From Comamonadaceae bacterium CG_4_10_14_3_um_filter_60_75 (GTDB taxonomy: Bacteria > Pseudomonadota > Gammaproteobacteria > Burkholderiales > Burkholderiaceae_C), in NCBI GenBank assembly GCA_002784245.1, contig PFKL01000107.1, positions 1 through 21,524 of the forward strand: DNA of 21,524 bases. The letters run 5' to 3'. The notes below the pieces were generated by a model, which saw only the letters and a list, made by a program, of their open reading frames with translations, was not told where the DNA came from and searched no databases. This document shows positions 12,413-20,555 of the stretch, piece after piece (position 1 is the stretch's first letter; each line of letters begins with the position of its first letter). The position numbers and the translations under genes are program-made.

Positions 12413-13764
12413 ACGCAGAGAGCTTGCTGGCTCAATTTCAGGCGACAGGTGTGCAGACCTGCTTCCACAACCGCCATATCAACCCCCAAATACTTGCCGA
12501 CCTCAATGGCGCCAACTGGCGTCTGAAGGATTATGAAGCGCGCGGTGGCTACCAAGCCCTGCGTCAGGTGCTGGGGCAGGGCGGTGGTGCGCCTACGATG
12601 ACGCCAGATCAGGTGATTGCCGTCGTTAAAGAATCGTCTTTGCGTGGTCGTGGCGGTGCCGGCTTTCCGACCGGCTTGAAGTGGAGCTTCATGCCGCGTC
12701 AATTCCCCGGGCCAAAATACCTGGTGTGCAATTCCGACGAGGGCGAGCCCGGGACTTGCAAGGACCGTGACATCATGGAATTCAATCCGCACATTGTGAT
12801 TGAAGGCATGATCATCGCCGCCTACGCCATGGGCATTGCGGTGGGCTACAACTACATTCACGGTGAGATCTTCCACACCTACCAGCGCTTTGAAGAAGCG
12901 CTCGAGGAAGCGCGTGCGGCGGGTTATTTGGGCGACAACATACTCGGCAGCGGCTACAACTTTCAATTGCATGCCGCACATGGTTTCGGCGCCTATATTT
13001 GCGGCGAAGAAACCGGTTTGCTCGAGTCGCTTGAAGGTAAAAAAGGACAGCCACGTTTCAAGCCACCGTTTCCCGCGAGCTTTGGTTTGTACGGCAAGCC
13101 GACCACCATCAACAACACCGAAACATTTGCTGCGGTGCCCTGGATCATCCGCAATGGCGGTCCGGCTTATGTTGCCTGCGGCAAGCCTAACAATGGTGGT
13201 ACCAAGATTTACTCGGTCAGCGGTGATGTGGAGATGCCGGGCAATTACGAAGTGCCCATGGGTACCCCGTTTGCCAAGTTGCTGGAACTCGCTGGGGGTG
13301 TGCGCAAGGGGCGCCAACTCAAGGCTGTGATTCCGGGCGGATCATCTTCGCCGGTGTTGCCCGCAGACATCATCATGGATTGCACGATGGATTACGACTC
13401 GATCGCCAAGGCCGGGTCGATGTTGGGGTCGGGCGCGGTGATCGTGATGGACAACTCCCGTTGCATGGTCAAGAGTCTGCAGCGGTTGAGTTATTTTTAC
13501 ATGCACGAATCGTGCGGCCAATGCACGCCCTGTCGCGAGGGCACGGGCTGGTTATCACGCGTTGTCGATCGCATTGAAACCGGTCATGGCCGTCCCGCCG
13601 ATATGGAGTTGTTGAACTCTGTTGCCGAGAACATTCAGGGTCGCACGATCTGCGCTCTGGGTGATGCAGCAGCCATGCCAGTGCGTGCCATGCTCAAGCA
13701 TTTCATGCCTGAATTTGAATACCACGTGGTGCACAAGACCTGCATGGTTCCAGCTTACGTTTGA
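12409..13764 (+). CDS. nuoF: NADH-quinone oxidoreductase subunit F
   Basis: NuoF (51 kDa subunit) binds NADH and FMN and carries the [4Fe-4S] cluster N3; it is the entry point of electrons. The 451-residue protein shows the FMN/NADH motif GRGGAGFPTGLKW (80-92), then CNSDEGEPGTCKDR and the glycine-rich GAYICGEETGLLESLEG. N3 ligands are C369, C372 and C375 (SCGQCTPC) and C415 (ICALGDAA). ATG 12409 overlaps the nuoE stop codon, with GGAGGGCAAGG just upstream. A GTG at 12388 would add seven residues and is not needed. Confidence 0.98.
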   Translation: MNAESLLAQFQATGVQTCFHNRHINPQILADLNGANWRLKDYEARGGYQALRQVLGQGGGAPTMTPDQVIAVVKESSLRGRGGAGFPTGLKWSFMPRQFPGPKYLVCNSDEGEPGTCKDRDIMEFNPHIVIEGMIIAAYAMGIAVGYNYIHGEIFHTYQRFEEALEEARAAGYLGDNILGSGYNFQLHAAHGFGAYICGEETGLLESLEGKKGQPRFKPPFPASFGLYGKPTTINNTETFAAVPWIIRNGGPAYVACGKPNNGGTKIYSVSGDVEMPGNYEVPMGTPFAKLLELAGGVRKGRQLKAVIPGGSSSPVLPADIIMDCTMDYDSIAKAGSMLGSGAVIVMDNSRCMVKSLQRLSYFYMHESCGQCTPCREGTGWLSRVVDRIETGHGRPADMELLNSVAENIQGRTICALGDAAAMPVRAMLKHFMPEFEYHVVHKTCMVPAYV

Positions 13765-13775
13765 GCGAGCCCCAG

Positions 13776-15914
13776 ATGATTGAAATTGAACTCGACGGGA
13801 AAAAAGTAGGTATTGCCGAAGGCAGTACGGTCATGCACGCCGCCGAAAAAGCGGGCACCTACATTCCGCATTTTTGCTACCACAAGAAGCTCAGCATTGC
13901 GGCCAACTGCCGGATGTGTCTGGTCGACATTGAGAAAATGCCCAAGCCGATGCCCGCTTGCGCCACCTCGGTGACGCAAGGCATGGTGGTGCGCACCAAG
14001 ACCGACAAGGCAGTCAAGGCGCAGCAGTCGGTGATGGAGTTTCTGCTCATCAACCACCCGCTGGACTGTCCGATCTGCGACCAAGGTGGCGAATGCCAGT
14101 TGCAGGACCTGGCGGTGGGCTATGGCGGTGTCAAGTCGCGTTACGAAGAGGAAAAACGGGTGGTCAAGGTCAAAGACGTTGGCCCTTTGATTTCCATGCA
14201 GGAAATGACGCGTTGCATCCATTGCACACGTTGTGTGCGCTTCGGCCAGGAGATTGCCGGTGTGATGGAACTCGGCATGTCCCAGCGCGGTGAGCACTCC
14301 GAGATTGAAGCCTTTGTTGGACAAACGGTCGACTCTGAATTGTCTGGCAACATGATAGACATTTGTCCGGTCGGCGCGCTTACCAGCAAGCCGTTCCGCT
14401 ACAGCGCGCGTACCTGGGAGTTGTCGCGCCGCAAGTCGATCAGTCCGCATGATTCCACCGGTGCCAACCTGATTGTCCAGGTCAAAAACAACCGGGTGAT
14501 GCGCGTGGTGCCGTTTGAAAATGAAGCGGTCAACGAATGCTGGATTGCCGATCGGGATCGCTTTTCCTATGAGGCACTGAACGCTGACGATCGTCTGACC
14601 AAACCGATGATCAAACAAGGTGGCCAGTGGAACGAGGTGGATTGGAAAACTGCGCTGGAGTATGTCGCCCACGGTTTGCGCAACATCAAGTCCGAGCATG
14701 GTGCCAGTGCCGTTGGGGCGCTGGTGAGCCCGCACAGCACCATCGAAGAGTTGTACCTGACCGGTGCTTTGGTGCGTGGTCTGGGCAGTGAAAACATTGA
14801 CTACCGCCTGCGCAACGCAGAATTTGATCGCACCCAACCCGGTGCGCGATGGCTTGGTATGCCGATTGCGGGTCTATCGACATTGCAGTCGGTGCTGGTT
14901 GTGGGTTCCAGCCTGCGCAAGGATCATCCGCTGTTTGCGCAGCGTATTCGCCAGGCTGCACGCAACGGCTGTGCCGTGCACGCTGTCGCTTCGGCAGCGC
15001 CGCAATGGGCTATGCCGTTGGCCAGTGCCACGGTCTTGCCAGCCACCGAATGGGTGGCGTGTCTGGCATCGATTGCCGCCGCCGTTGGACAAGAAAAAGG
15101 TGTGGCGGCACCGCAGTCGGCGGTGGTCACTGACGCCGCTTTGATAGCCGCGCAATCGTTGCTTGCCGGCGAGCACAAGGCGGTGTTGCTGGGTAACGGT
15201 GCAGCGCACCACCCACTGGCCGCGCAATTGCTGGCGCTGGCGAACTGGATTGGCGAGCAATGCGGCGCCAGCGTGGGCTACCTGACAGAGGCGGCCAATA
15301 CGGTGGGCGCCCAACTGGTGGGCGCATTGCCTGGCTTGGGTGGTTTGAATGCGGGGCAAATGTTAGCCGGTGGCTTGAAGGCCACGATCCTGCTCAATAC
15401 TGAGCCGCAGTGGGACGCTGCTGCCGGTGTAGCAACGCTCGACGCCTTGGGCCAATCAGAAATGGTGGTGTCGTTGACCCCCTTTAAGACCAACATGGCG
15501 TTCAGCGATGTGTTGCTACCGATTGCGCCGTTTACGGAAACCTCGGGTTCTTTTGTCAATGCCGAAGGCCGCCTCCAGAGCTTCCACGCTGTGGTGAAAC
15601 CACTGGGTGAAACACGTCCAGCGTGGAAAGTGTTGCGCGCTCTGGCCGATATTCTTGGACTGCCAGGTTTTGGTTTTGATTCCTCCCTTGAGGTGTTAGG
15701 CCGGGCGCTGGATTTACCGCCGGGTGCGACTGTTGCCGCGGTCGATACTGGCTGCCTGAGCAACGCCAATGCAACGGGGGATGCCGATCGGTTGGCCTGT
15801 ACCGAGCCCTGTGTGGCGTCAATCTACCAACTTGACGGTCTGGTGCGTCGGGCGGCGTCGTTGCAACAGACCGCGGACGCACGCGTCACCGGTCAAACGG
15901 AGGTGGCAGCATGA
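13776..15914 (+). CDS. nuoG: NADH-quinone oxidoreductase subunit G
   Basis: NuoG (75 kDa subunit) relays electrons through several clusters. In the 712-residue protein the ligands are N1b C34, C45, C48 and C62; N5 H94, C98, C101 and C107; N4 C147, C150, C153 and C197. The extra N7 four-cysteine motif of E. coli and Thermus is absent: the region reads RRKSISPHDSTGANL, as in mitochondrial homologues. The rest is a degenerate molybdopterin-oxidoreductase domain without cofactor signature. ATG 13776 gives the usual MIEIELDGKKV. A TTG at 13761 overlapping the nuoF stop would add five residues and cannot be excluded. The C-terminal tail (about 680-712) is variable. The stop overlaps nuoH (ATGA). 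Confidence 0.97.
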   Translation: MIEIELDGKKVGIAEGSTVMHAAEKAGTYIPHFCYHKKLSIAANCRMCLVDIEKMPKPMPACATSVTQGMVVRTKTDKAVKAQQSVMEFLLINHPLDCPICDQGGECQLQDLAVGYGGVKSRYEEEKRVVKVKDVGPLISMQEMTRCIHCTRCVRFGQEIAGVMELGMSQRGEHSEIEAFVGQTVDSELSGNMIDICPVGALTSKPFRYSARTWELSRRKSISPHDSTGANLIVQVKNNRVMRVVPFENEAVNECWIADRDRFSYEALNADDRLTKPMIKQGGQWNEVDWKTALEYVAHGLRNIKSEHGASAVGALVSPHSTIEELYLTGALVRGLGSENIDYRLRNAEFDRTQPGARWLGMPIAGLSTLQSVLVVGSSLRKDHPLFAQRIRQAARNGCAVHAVASAAPQWAMPLASATVLPATEWVACLASIAAAVGQEKGVAAPQSAVVTDAALIAAQSLLAGEHKAVLLGNGAAHHPLAAQLLALANWIGEQCGASVGYLTEAANTVGAQLVGALPGLGGLNAGQMLAGGLKATILLNTEPQWDAAAGVATLDALGQSEMVVSLTPFKTNMAFSDVLLPIAPFTETSGSFVNAEGRLQSFHAVVKPLGETRPAWKVLRALADILGLPGFGFDSSLEVLGRALDLPPGATVAAVDTGCLSNANATGDADRLACTEPCVASIYQLDGLVRRAASLQQTADARVTGQTEVAA

Positions 15915-16993
15915 GCGACTGGCTTTTCTCTTTCGGTCAGGGGCTGCTGGCTGCATCATGGTGGGCTGAGATGGCCTGGCCTCTGATCTGGGCCTTGCTC
16001 AAGGTTACGGTGGTTTTGATGATCGTTTTGGGTGCGGTGACCTACGCGACACTTTGGGAACGCAAGCTGCTTGGCTGGGTGCAGATCCGCTTGGGGCCCA
16101 ACCGTGTCGGTCCCTGGGGCTTGTTGCAGCCTATTGCGGATGCGCTGAAATTAATGACCAAGGAAATTGTTCGTCCTGCCGCGTCGGACAAAGCCTTGTT
16201 TTTCATCGGCCCGGTGCTGACGGTAGCGCCGGCGCTAGCGGCTTGGGCGGTGGTTCCGTTTGGTCCCGAGGTCGCCGTTGCCAATGTCAATGCCGGCTTG
16301 CTGTTTTTGATGGCGATCGCGTCGATGGAAGTCTACGGCGTCATTATTTCAGGCTGGTCGTCCAATTCCAAATACGCGTTTTTGGGCGCGCTGCGCGCCT
16401 CGGCCCAAATGGTCAGTTATGAAATCGCCATGGGCTTTTGCTTCCTGGTTGTTCTGATGGTTTCCGCCAGCTTGAACATGACCGATATTGTGATGGGGCA
16501 GAACCAGGGCTACTTTGCGCAGAAGGGACTGAACTTCCTGTCCTGGAACTGGCTGCCTTTGCTGCCGATCATGGTGGTGTATTTTGTGTCGGGCCTGGCT
16601 GAAACTAACCGGACGCCGTTTGACGTGATTGAGGGTGAATCTGAAATTGTGGCCGGTCACATGGTGGAGTATTCAGGCATGTCCTGGGCCATGTTTCAGA
16701 TGGCCGAGTACGCCAACATCTGGCTGGTTTCGATTCTGGTCACGACCATGTTTTTAGGTGGCTGGTTGTCGCCGATTGACAGCGCATTTTTCAACATGAT
16801 TCCAGGGTGGATCTGGTTGGGTCTGAAGACCTTTGCCGTCATGACAACGTTCATCTGGGTCCGTGTAACTTTCCCACGCTTTCGCTACGACCAGATCATG
16901 CGTCTGGGCTGGAAGATATTTATTCCTGTGACCTTGGTCTGGTTGGTTCTGATTGGTGTGTGGATGCAGACCCCCTGGAACATCTGGAAGTAA
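15911..16993 (+). CDS. nuoH: NADH-quinone oxidoreductase subunit H
   Basis: NuoH (ND1) is the membrane subunit that forms the entrance to the quinone chamber and links redox chemistry to the proton channels. The 360-residue protein has about eight membrane helices. The highly conserved WERKLLGWVQIRLGPNRVGP occurs in the first loop, and the acidic cytoplasmic loop reads PFDVIEGESEIVAG with E241, E243 and E245 preceding EYSGM. A strong GGAGG (15899-15903) precedes the ATG, the best ribosome binding site in the operon, although the start also overlaps the nuoG stop. nuoI follows after 12 bp. Confidence 0.98.
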   Translation: MSDWLFSFGQGLLAASWWAEMAWPLIWALLKVTVVLMIVLGAVTYATLWERKLLGWVQIRLGPNRVGPWGLLQPIADALKLMTKEIVRPAASDKALFFIGPVLTVAPALAAWAVVPFGPEVAVANVNAGLLFLMAIASMEVYGVIISGWSSNSKYAFLGALRASAQMVSYEIAMGFCFLVVLMVSASLNMTDIVMGQNQGYFAQKGLNFLSWNWLPLLPIMVVYFVSGLAETNRTPFDVIEGESEIVAGHMVEYSGMSWAMFQMAEYANIWLVSILVTTMFLGGWLSPIDSAFFNMIPGWIWLGLKTFAVMTTFIWVRVTFPRFRYDQIMRLGWKIFIPVTLVWLVLIGVWMQTPWNIWK

Positions 16994-17005
16994 TGCGAGT
17001 CGCTT

Positions 17006-17539
17006 ATGTCTAATCCAAACTTAAATTCTGCCGGAGTTGCCGAGGTGAGCGCTTTCTCGTTGAAAGACTTTCTTTCCAGCTTCTTCCTGCTTGAGCTGCT
17101 CAAAGGCATGCGGCTGACGGGGCGTTACGCGTTTCGCAGCAAGATTACGCTGGAGTACCCTGAAGAAAAAACACCTTTGTCACCACGCTTTCGTGGTTTG
17201 CACGCGTTGCGCCGCTATGAGAATGGTGAAGAGCGTTGTATTGCCTGCAAGTTGTGTGAGGCCGTTTGTCCGGCCATGGCCATCACCATCGAGTCAGATG
17301 TCCGTGCCGACGGCTCAAGGCGTACCACCCGCTATGACATTGACCTCAACAAGTGCATTTTCTGTGGCTTCTGTGAAGAAAGTTGCCCGGTCGATTCCAT
17401 CGTCGAAACCAATATCCTTGAGTACCACGGGGAGAAGCGCAGCGATTTGTATTTCACTAAAGAAATGTTGCTGGCTGTTGGCGATCGCTACGAGGCACAA
17501 ATTGCCGCCGACAAACAGGCTGACGCCAAATACCGCTGA
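17006..17539 (+). CDS. nuoI: NADH-quinone oxidoreductase subunit I
   Basis: NuoI (TYKY, 23 kDa) carries the [4Fe-4S] clusters N6a and N6b, which hand electrons to N2. The 177-residue protein has two ferredoxin motifs: C78, C81, C84 and C88 (CIACKLCEAVC) and C117, C120, C123 and C127 (CIFCGFCEESC). The fourth cysteine of each motif completes the opposite cluster in this fold. The N-terminal 15 residues are not conserved, while FSLKDFLSSF onward is typical for betaproteobacteria. No strong ribosome binding site precedes ATG 17006, so the exact start is slightly uncertain. Confidence 0.96.
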   Translation: MSNPNLNSAGVAEVSAFSLKDFLSSFFLLELLKGMRLTGRYAFRSKITLEYPEEKTPLSPRFRGLHALRRYENGEERCIACKLCEAVCPAMAITIESDVRADGSRRTTRYDIDLNKCIFCGFCEESCPVDSIVETNILEYHGEKRSDLYFTKEMLLAVGDRYEAQIAADKQADAKYR

Positions 17540-17564
17540 CCCGCCTTACGAAAGAATCTGAATC

Positions 17565-18215
17565 ATGAGTGTCACAAGCGGTCTCTTTTATTTTTTCTCG
17601 GCCATTTTGCTGTTTGCGGCGTTTCGCGTCGTTACAGCGCGCAATCCGGTCCACGCGGTCTTGTTTTTGGTGTTGACCTTTTTCCAGGCATCGTTGATCT
17701 GGATGCTGCTTAAGGCCGAGTTCTTGTCTCTGTCGCTGATACTGGTCTATGTCGGTGCGGTGATGGTTTTGTTCCTTTTTGTCGTGATGATGCTCGACAT
17801 CAATTTGGAGAGCGTGCGCCAAGGCTTCTGGAAACATTTTCCGATTGCGGCGGTGGTGGGCGTGTTCATCATTTTCGAGATGTCTGCGGTGCTGATGGGT
17901 GGCTTTCGTGTGACCGACGACCCGGCTATCGTGAACAACGTGACTGCGGGTGCTTCCAACACGCGTGAACTTGGCAAATTGTTGTATACCTATTACATCT
18001 ACCCACTGGAAGTTGCAGCGGCCATCTTGCTGGTGGGCATGATTGCTGCCATCGCGTTGACATTGCGTGAGCGCAAGGACAGTAAGGCAGTCAAGCCGGA
18101 CGACCAGGTTCGGGTCAAGGCCAAAGACCGGTTGGTCGTGTTGAAAGTGACGCCAACGCAGCCGGCATTAGCGGTTGAGACAGTCACAGAGACTTCTGCG
18201 GAGAACAAAGCATGA
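17565..18215 (+). CDS. nuoJ: NADH-quinone oxidoreductase subunit J
   Basis: NuoJ (ND6) is a five-helix membrane subunit next to NuoH. The third helix contains the conserved EFLSLSLILVYVGAVMVLFL stretch, with the glycine of YVGAVMVLF where the pi-bulge forms. The 216-residue protein ends in a hydrophilic tail of about 45 residues after the last helix (from about ERKDSK), rich in K, T, V and E, which is variable among relatives. The stop overlaps the nuoK start (ATGA at 18212). The gap to nuoI is 25 bp, and the ribosome binding site is weak. Confidence 0.96.
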   Translation: MSVTSGLFYFFSAILLFAAFRVVTARNPVHAVLFLVLTFFQASLIWMLLKAEFLSLSLILVYVGAVMVLFLFVVMMLDINLESVRQGFWKHFPIAAVVGVFIIFEMSAVLMGGFRVTDDPAIVNNVTAGASNTRELGKLLYTYYIYPLEVAAAILLVGMIAAIALTLRERKDSKAVKPDDQVRVKAKDRLVVLKVTPTQPALAVETVTETSAENKA

Positions 18216-18520
18216 CGCTCACCTTGGGTCATTTCCTGTCGTTGGGCGCCATGCTGTTTGCGCTATCGGTTGTTGGTATTTTCCTGAACCGGAAAAACCT
18301 GATCGTTCTGCTGATGGCCATCGAGTTGATGTTGCTGGCGGTCAATACCAACTTTGTTGCTTTCTCCCATTACCTGGGCGACTTGCACGGTCAGATTTTT
18401 GTGTTTTTCATTTTGACGGTTGCCGCAGCCGAGTCGGCAATTGGTCTGGCCATCTTGGTCTTGTTGTTCCGTAACAAGTCCAACATCAATGTTGACGAAC
18501 TCGATTCGTTGAAGGGATAA
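18212..18520 (+). CDS. nuoK: NADH-quinone oxidoreductase subunit K
   Basis: NuoK (ND4L) is a three-helix membrane subunit that forms part of the first proton channel together with NuoJ. The 102-residue protein has the two conserved membrane glutamates: E38 in AIELMLLAVN and E74 in AAAESAIGLAI. These correspond to E36 and E72 of E. coli. LGHFLSLGA at the N-terminus and the short hydrophilic C-terminus are normal. It is coupled to nuoJ by a four-base overlap, and nuoL follows after 6 bp. Confidence 0.97.
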   Translation: MTLTLGHFLSLGAMLFALSVVGIFLNRKNLIVLLMAIELMLLAVNTNFVAFSHYLGDLHGQIFVFFILTVAAAESAIGLAILVLLFRNKSNINVDELDSLKG

Positions 18521-18526
18521 CAGCAA

Positions 18527-20542
18527 ATGAGTCAAACCCTTTCAGCCTCAACTTTGCTGGTTGTGCCACTGGCCCCTATGGTCGGAGCGATCGCTGCCGG
18601 TATCTTGGGAACCAAATTTGCGGGTAACGTGATTGGTCGGCGTGCGTCGCACACACTGGCCATTCTCGGCGTGTTGTTGGCGTTCATTCTGTCTGCCATG
18701 ACGCTCAAGAGCGTGGTGGCCGATGGTGCTGGTTTCAATGAAACCATTTACACATGGATGGTTGTCGGTGGCCTGAAAATGGAGGTCGGCTTCATGGTCG
18801 ACGGCTTGACGGCCATGATGATGTGCGTGGTTACTTTTGTCTCGCTGATGGTCCACATTTACACCATCGGTTACATGGAAGAAGACGAGGGCTACAACCG
18901 CTTCTTTGCCTACATTTCCTTGTTCACCTTCTCCATGCTGATGCTCGTCATGAGTAACAACATGCTTCAACTGTTCTTTGGCTGGGAGGCCGTAGGCCTG
19001 GTCTCTTACCTGCTGATTGGCTTTTGGTTCAACAAGCCCAGTGCGATTTTTGCCAACATGAAGGCGTTTTTGGTGAACCGGGTGGGTGACTTTGGCTTTA
19101 TTCTGGGCATTGGCCTGCTGGCGGCTTATACCGGTACACTCAACTACTCCGAGACCTTTGCCCAAGCGGCCTCGTTGTCCTCGATCATGCTGCCCGGTAC
19201 CAACTGGTTGCTGATCAGCGTCATTTGCATTTGCCTGTTTATCGGTGCCATGGGTAAATCAGCGCAGTTTCCCTTGCACGTCTGGTTGCCCGATTCGATG
19301 GAAGGCCCAACACCGATCTCGGCACTGATTCACGCAGCGACCATGGTTACGGCCGGAATTTTCATGGTCGCACGGATGTCGCCATTGTTTGAACTCAGTG
19401 AAACCGCGCTCAACTTTGTGCTAATCATTGGTGGTATTACTGCGCTGTTCATGGGCTTCCTGGGCATCATCCAGAACGACATCAAGCGGGTGGTTGCCTA
19501 CTCGACGCTGTCCCAGTTGGGCTACATGACGGTGGCGCTAGGCGCTTCGGCCTACTCGGTTGCCGTCTTTCACCTGATGACCCACGCGTTCTTCAAGGCC
19601 TTGCTGTTCCTGGCTGCAGGTTCGGTCATCATGGGCGTTCACCACAACCAAGACATCCGCTGGATGGGCGGACTGCGCAAGTACATGCCCATTACCTGGA
19701 TCACGTCACTGGTGGGTTCACTGGCACTGATTGGCACGCCATTTTTCTCCGGCTTCTATTCCAAAGACGAAATCATCATGGCGGTGCACAACAGTACCCT
19801 ACCGGCTGCTGGCTTTGCTTATTTTGCCGTATTGGCCGGTGTGTTTGTGACTGCGTTCTATTCATTCCGCCTCTATTTTCTGGTGTTCCACGGTAAAGAG
19901 CGTTTTGACCAGAATCCCGAAGCTCACCATGGTCACGGACACGGCGACCACGGTGCTGCCCACAAGCCTCACGAGTCGCCGTGGGTGGTTACGGTGCCGC
20001 TGGTGATGCTGGCGATTCCATCGGTGTTGATTGGCTACATGACGATTGGTCCGATGCTGTTCGGCGAGTTCTTCAACGGTGCCATTTTTGTGAATCCTGA
20101 AATTCACAAGGCAATGGAATTCCTGCGTGAGGAATTCCATGGTCCGGTTCAGCTCGCGCTTCACGGCTTTCTGTCGGCACCTTTTTGGCTGGCTCTGTCC
20201 GGGGTGGCTTTGTCGTACTACATGTACATGGTCAACCCGGCTTTGCCAGCAGCGATCCAGCGCACCTTCAAGCCCATTCACACCTTGTTGGAAAACAAGT
20301 ACTACATGGATTGGTTCAATGAAAACGTGTTGGCTCCGGCGGCGCGCGGTCTGGGCGTCGTGCTTTGGAAAGGCGGCGATCAGGCTGTGATCGACGGTGC
20401 TGTCGTCAATGGATCGTGGCGTATCGTAGGCTGGGTTTCTGGCGTGGTGCGCAAAGTTCAGACCGGTTATTTGTATGACTATGCCCTGACCATGGTGCTT
20501 GGCGTGTTCGTCTTCATGACGTATTTCGTTTGGCTCAAATAG
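18527..20542 (+). CDS. nuoL: NADH-quinone oxidoreductase subunit L
   Basis: NuoL (ND5) is the distal antiporter-like proton pump of complex I and carries the long lateral helix along the membrane arm. The 671-residue protein has the two key charges of the first half-channel, E154 in FFGWEAVGL and K244 in GAMGKSAQFPLHVWLPD, followed by EGPTPISALIHAATMV. A histidine-rich stretch at 467-482 (EAHHGHGHGDHGAAHKPH) lies in a loop between late helices. The last third fits the lateral helix and the anchoring helix. GAAGGGA (18511-18517) at the end of nuoK serves as ribosome binding site. nuoM follows after 13 bp. Confidence 0.98.
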   Translation: MSQTLSASTLLVVPLAPMVGAIAAGILGTKFAGNVIGRRASHTLAILGVLLAFILSAMTLKSVVADGAGFNETIYTWMVVGGLKMEVGFMVDGLTAMMMCVVTFVSLMVHIYTIGYMEEDEGYNRFFAYISLFTFSMLMLVMSNNMLQLFFGWEAVGLVSYLLIGFWFNKPSAIFANMKAFLVNRVGDFGFILGIGLLAAYTGTLNYSETFAQAASLSSIMLPGTNWLLISVICICLFIGAMGKSAQFPLHVWLPDSMEGPTPISALIHAATMVTAGIFMVARMSPLFELSETALNFVLIIGGITALFMGFLGIIQNDIKRVVAYSTLSQLGYMTVALGASAYSVAVFHLMTHAFFKALLFLAAGSVIMGVHHNQDIRWMGGLRKYMPITWITSLVGSLALIGTPFFSGFYSKDEIIMAVHNSTLPAAGFAYFAVLAGVFVTAFYSFRLYFLVFHGKERFDQNPEAHHGHGHGDHGAAHKPHESPWVVTVPLVMLAIPSVLIGYMTIGPMLFGEFFNGAIFVNPEIHKAMEFLREEFHGPVQLALHGFLSAPFWLALSGVALSYYMYMVNPALPAAIQRTFKPIHTLLENKYYMDWFNENVLAPAARGLGVVLWKGGDQAVIDGAVVNGSWRIVGWVSGVVRKVQTGYLYDYALTMVLGVFVFMTYFVWLK

Positions 20543-20555
20543 GAGAAATATAAAA

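Noticed and set aside
12244..14837. Two long minus-strand frames opposite nuoF and nuoG
   Set aside because: Both are antisense to genes with complete iron-sulfur motifs; their own translations match no family.
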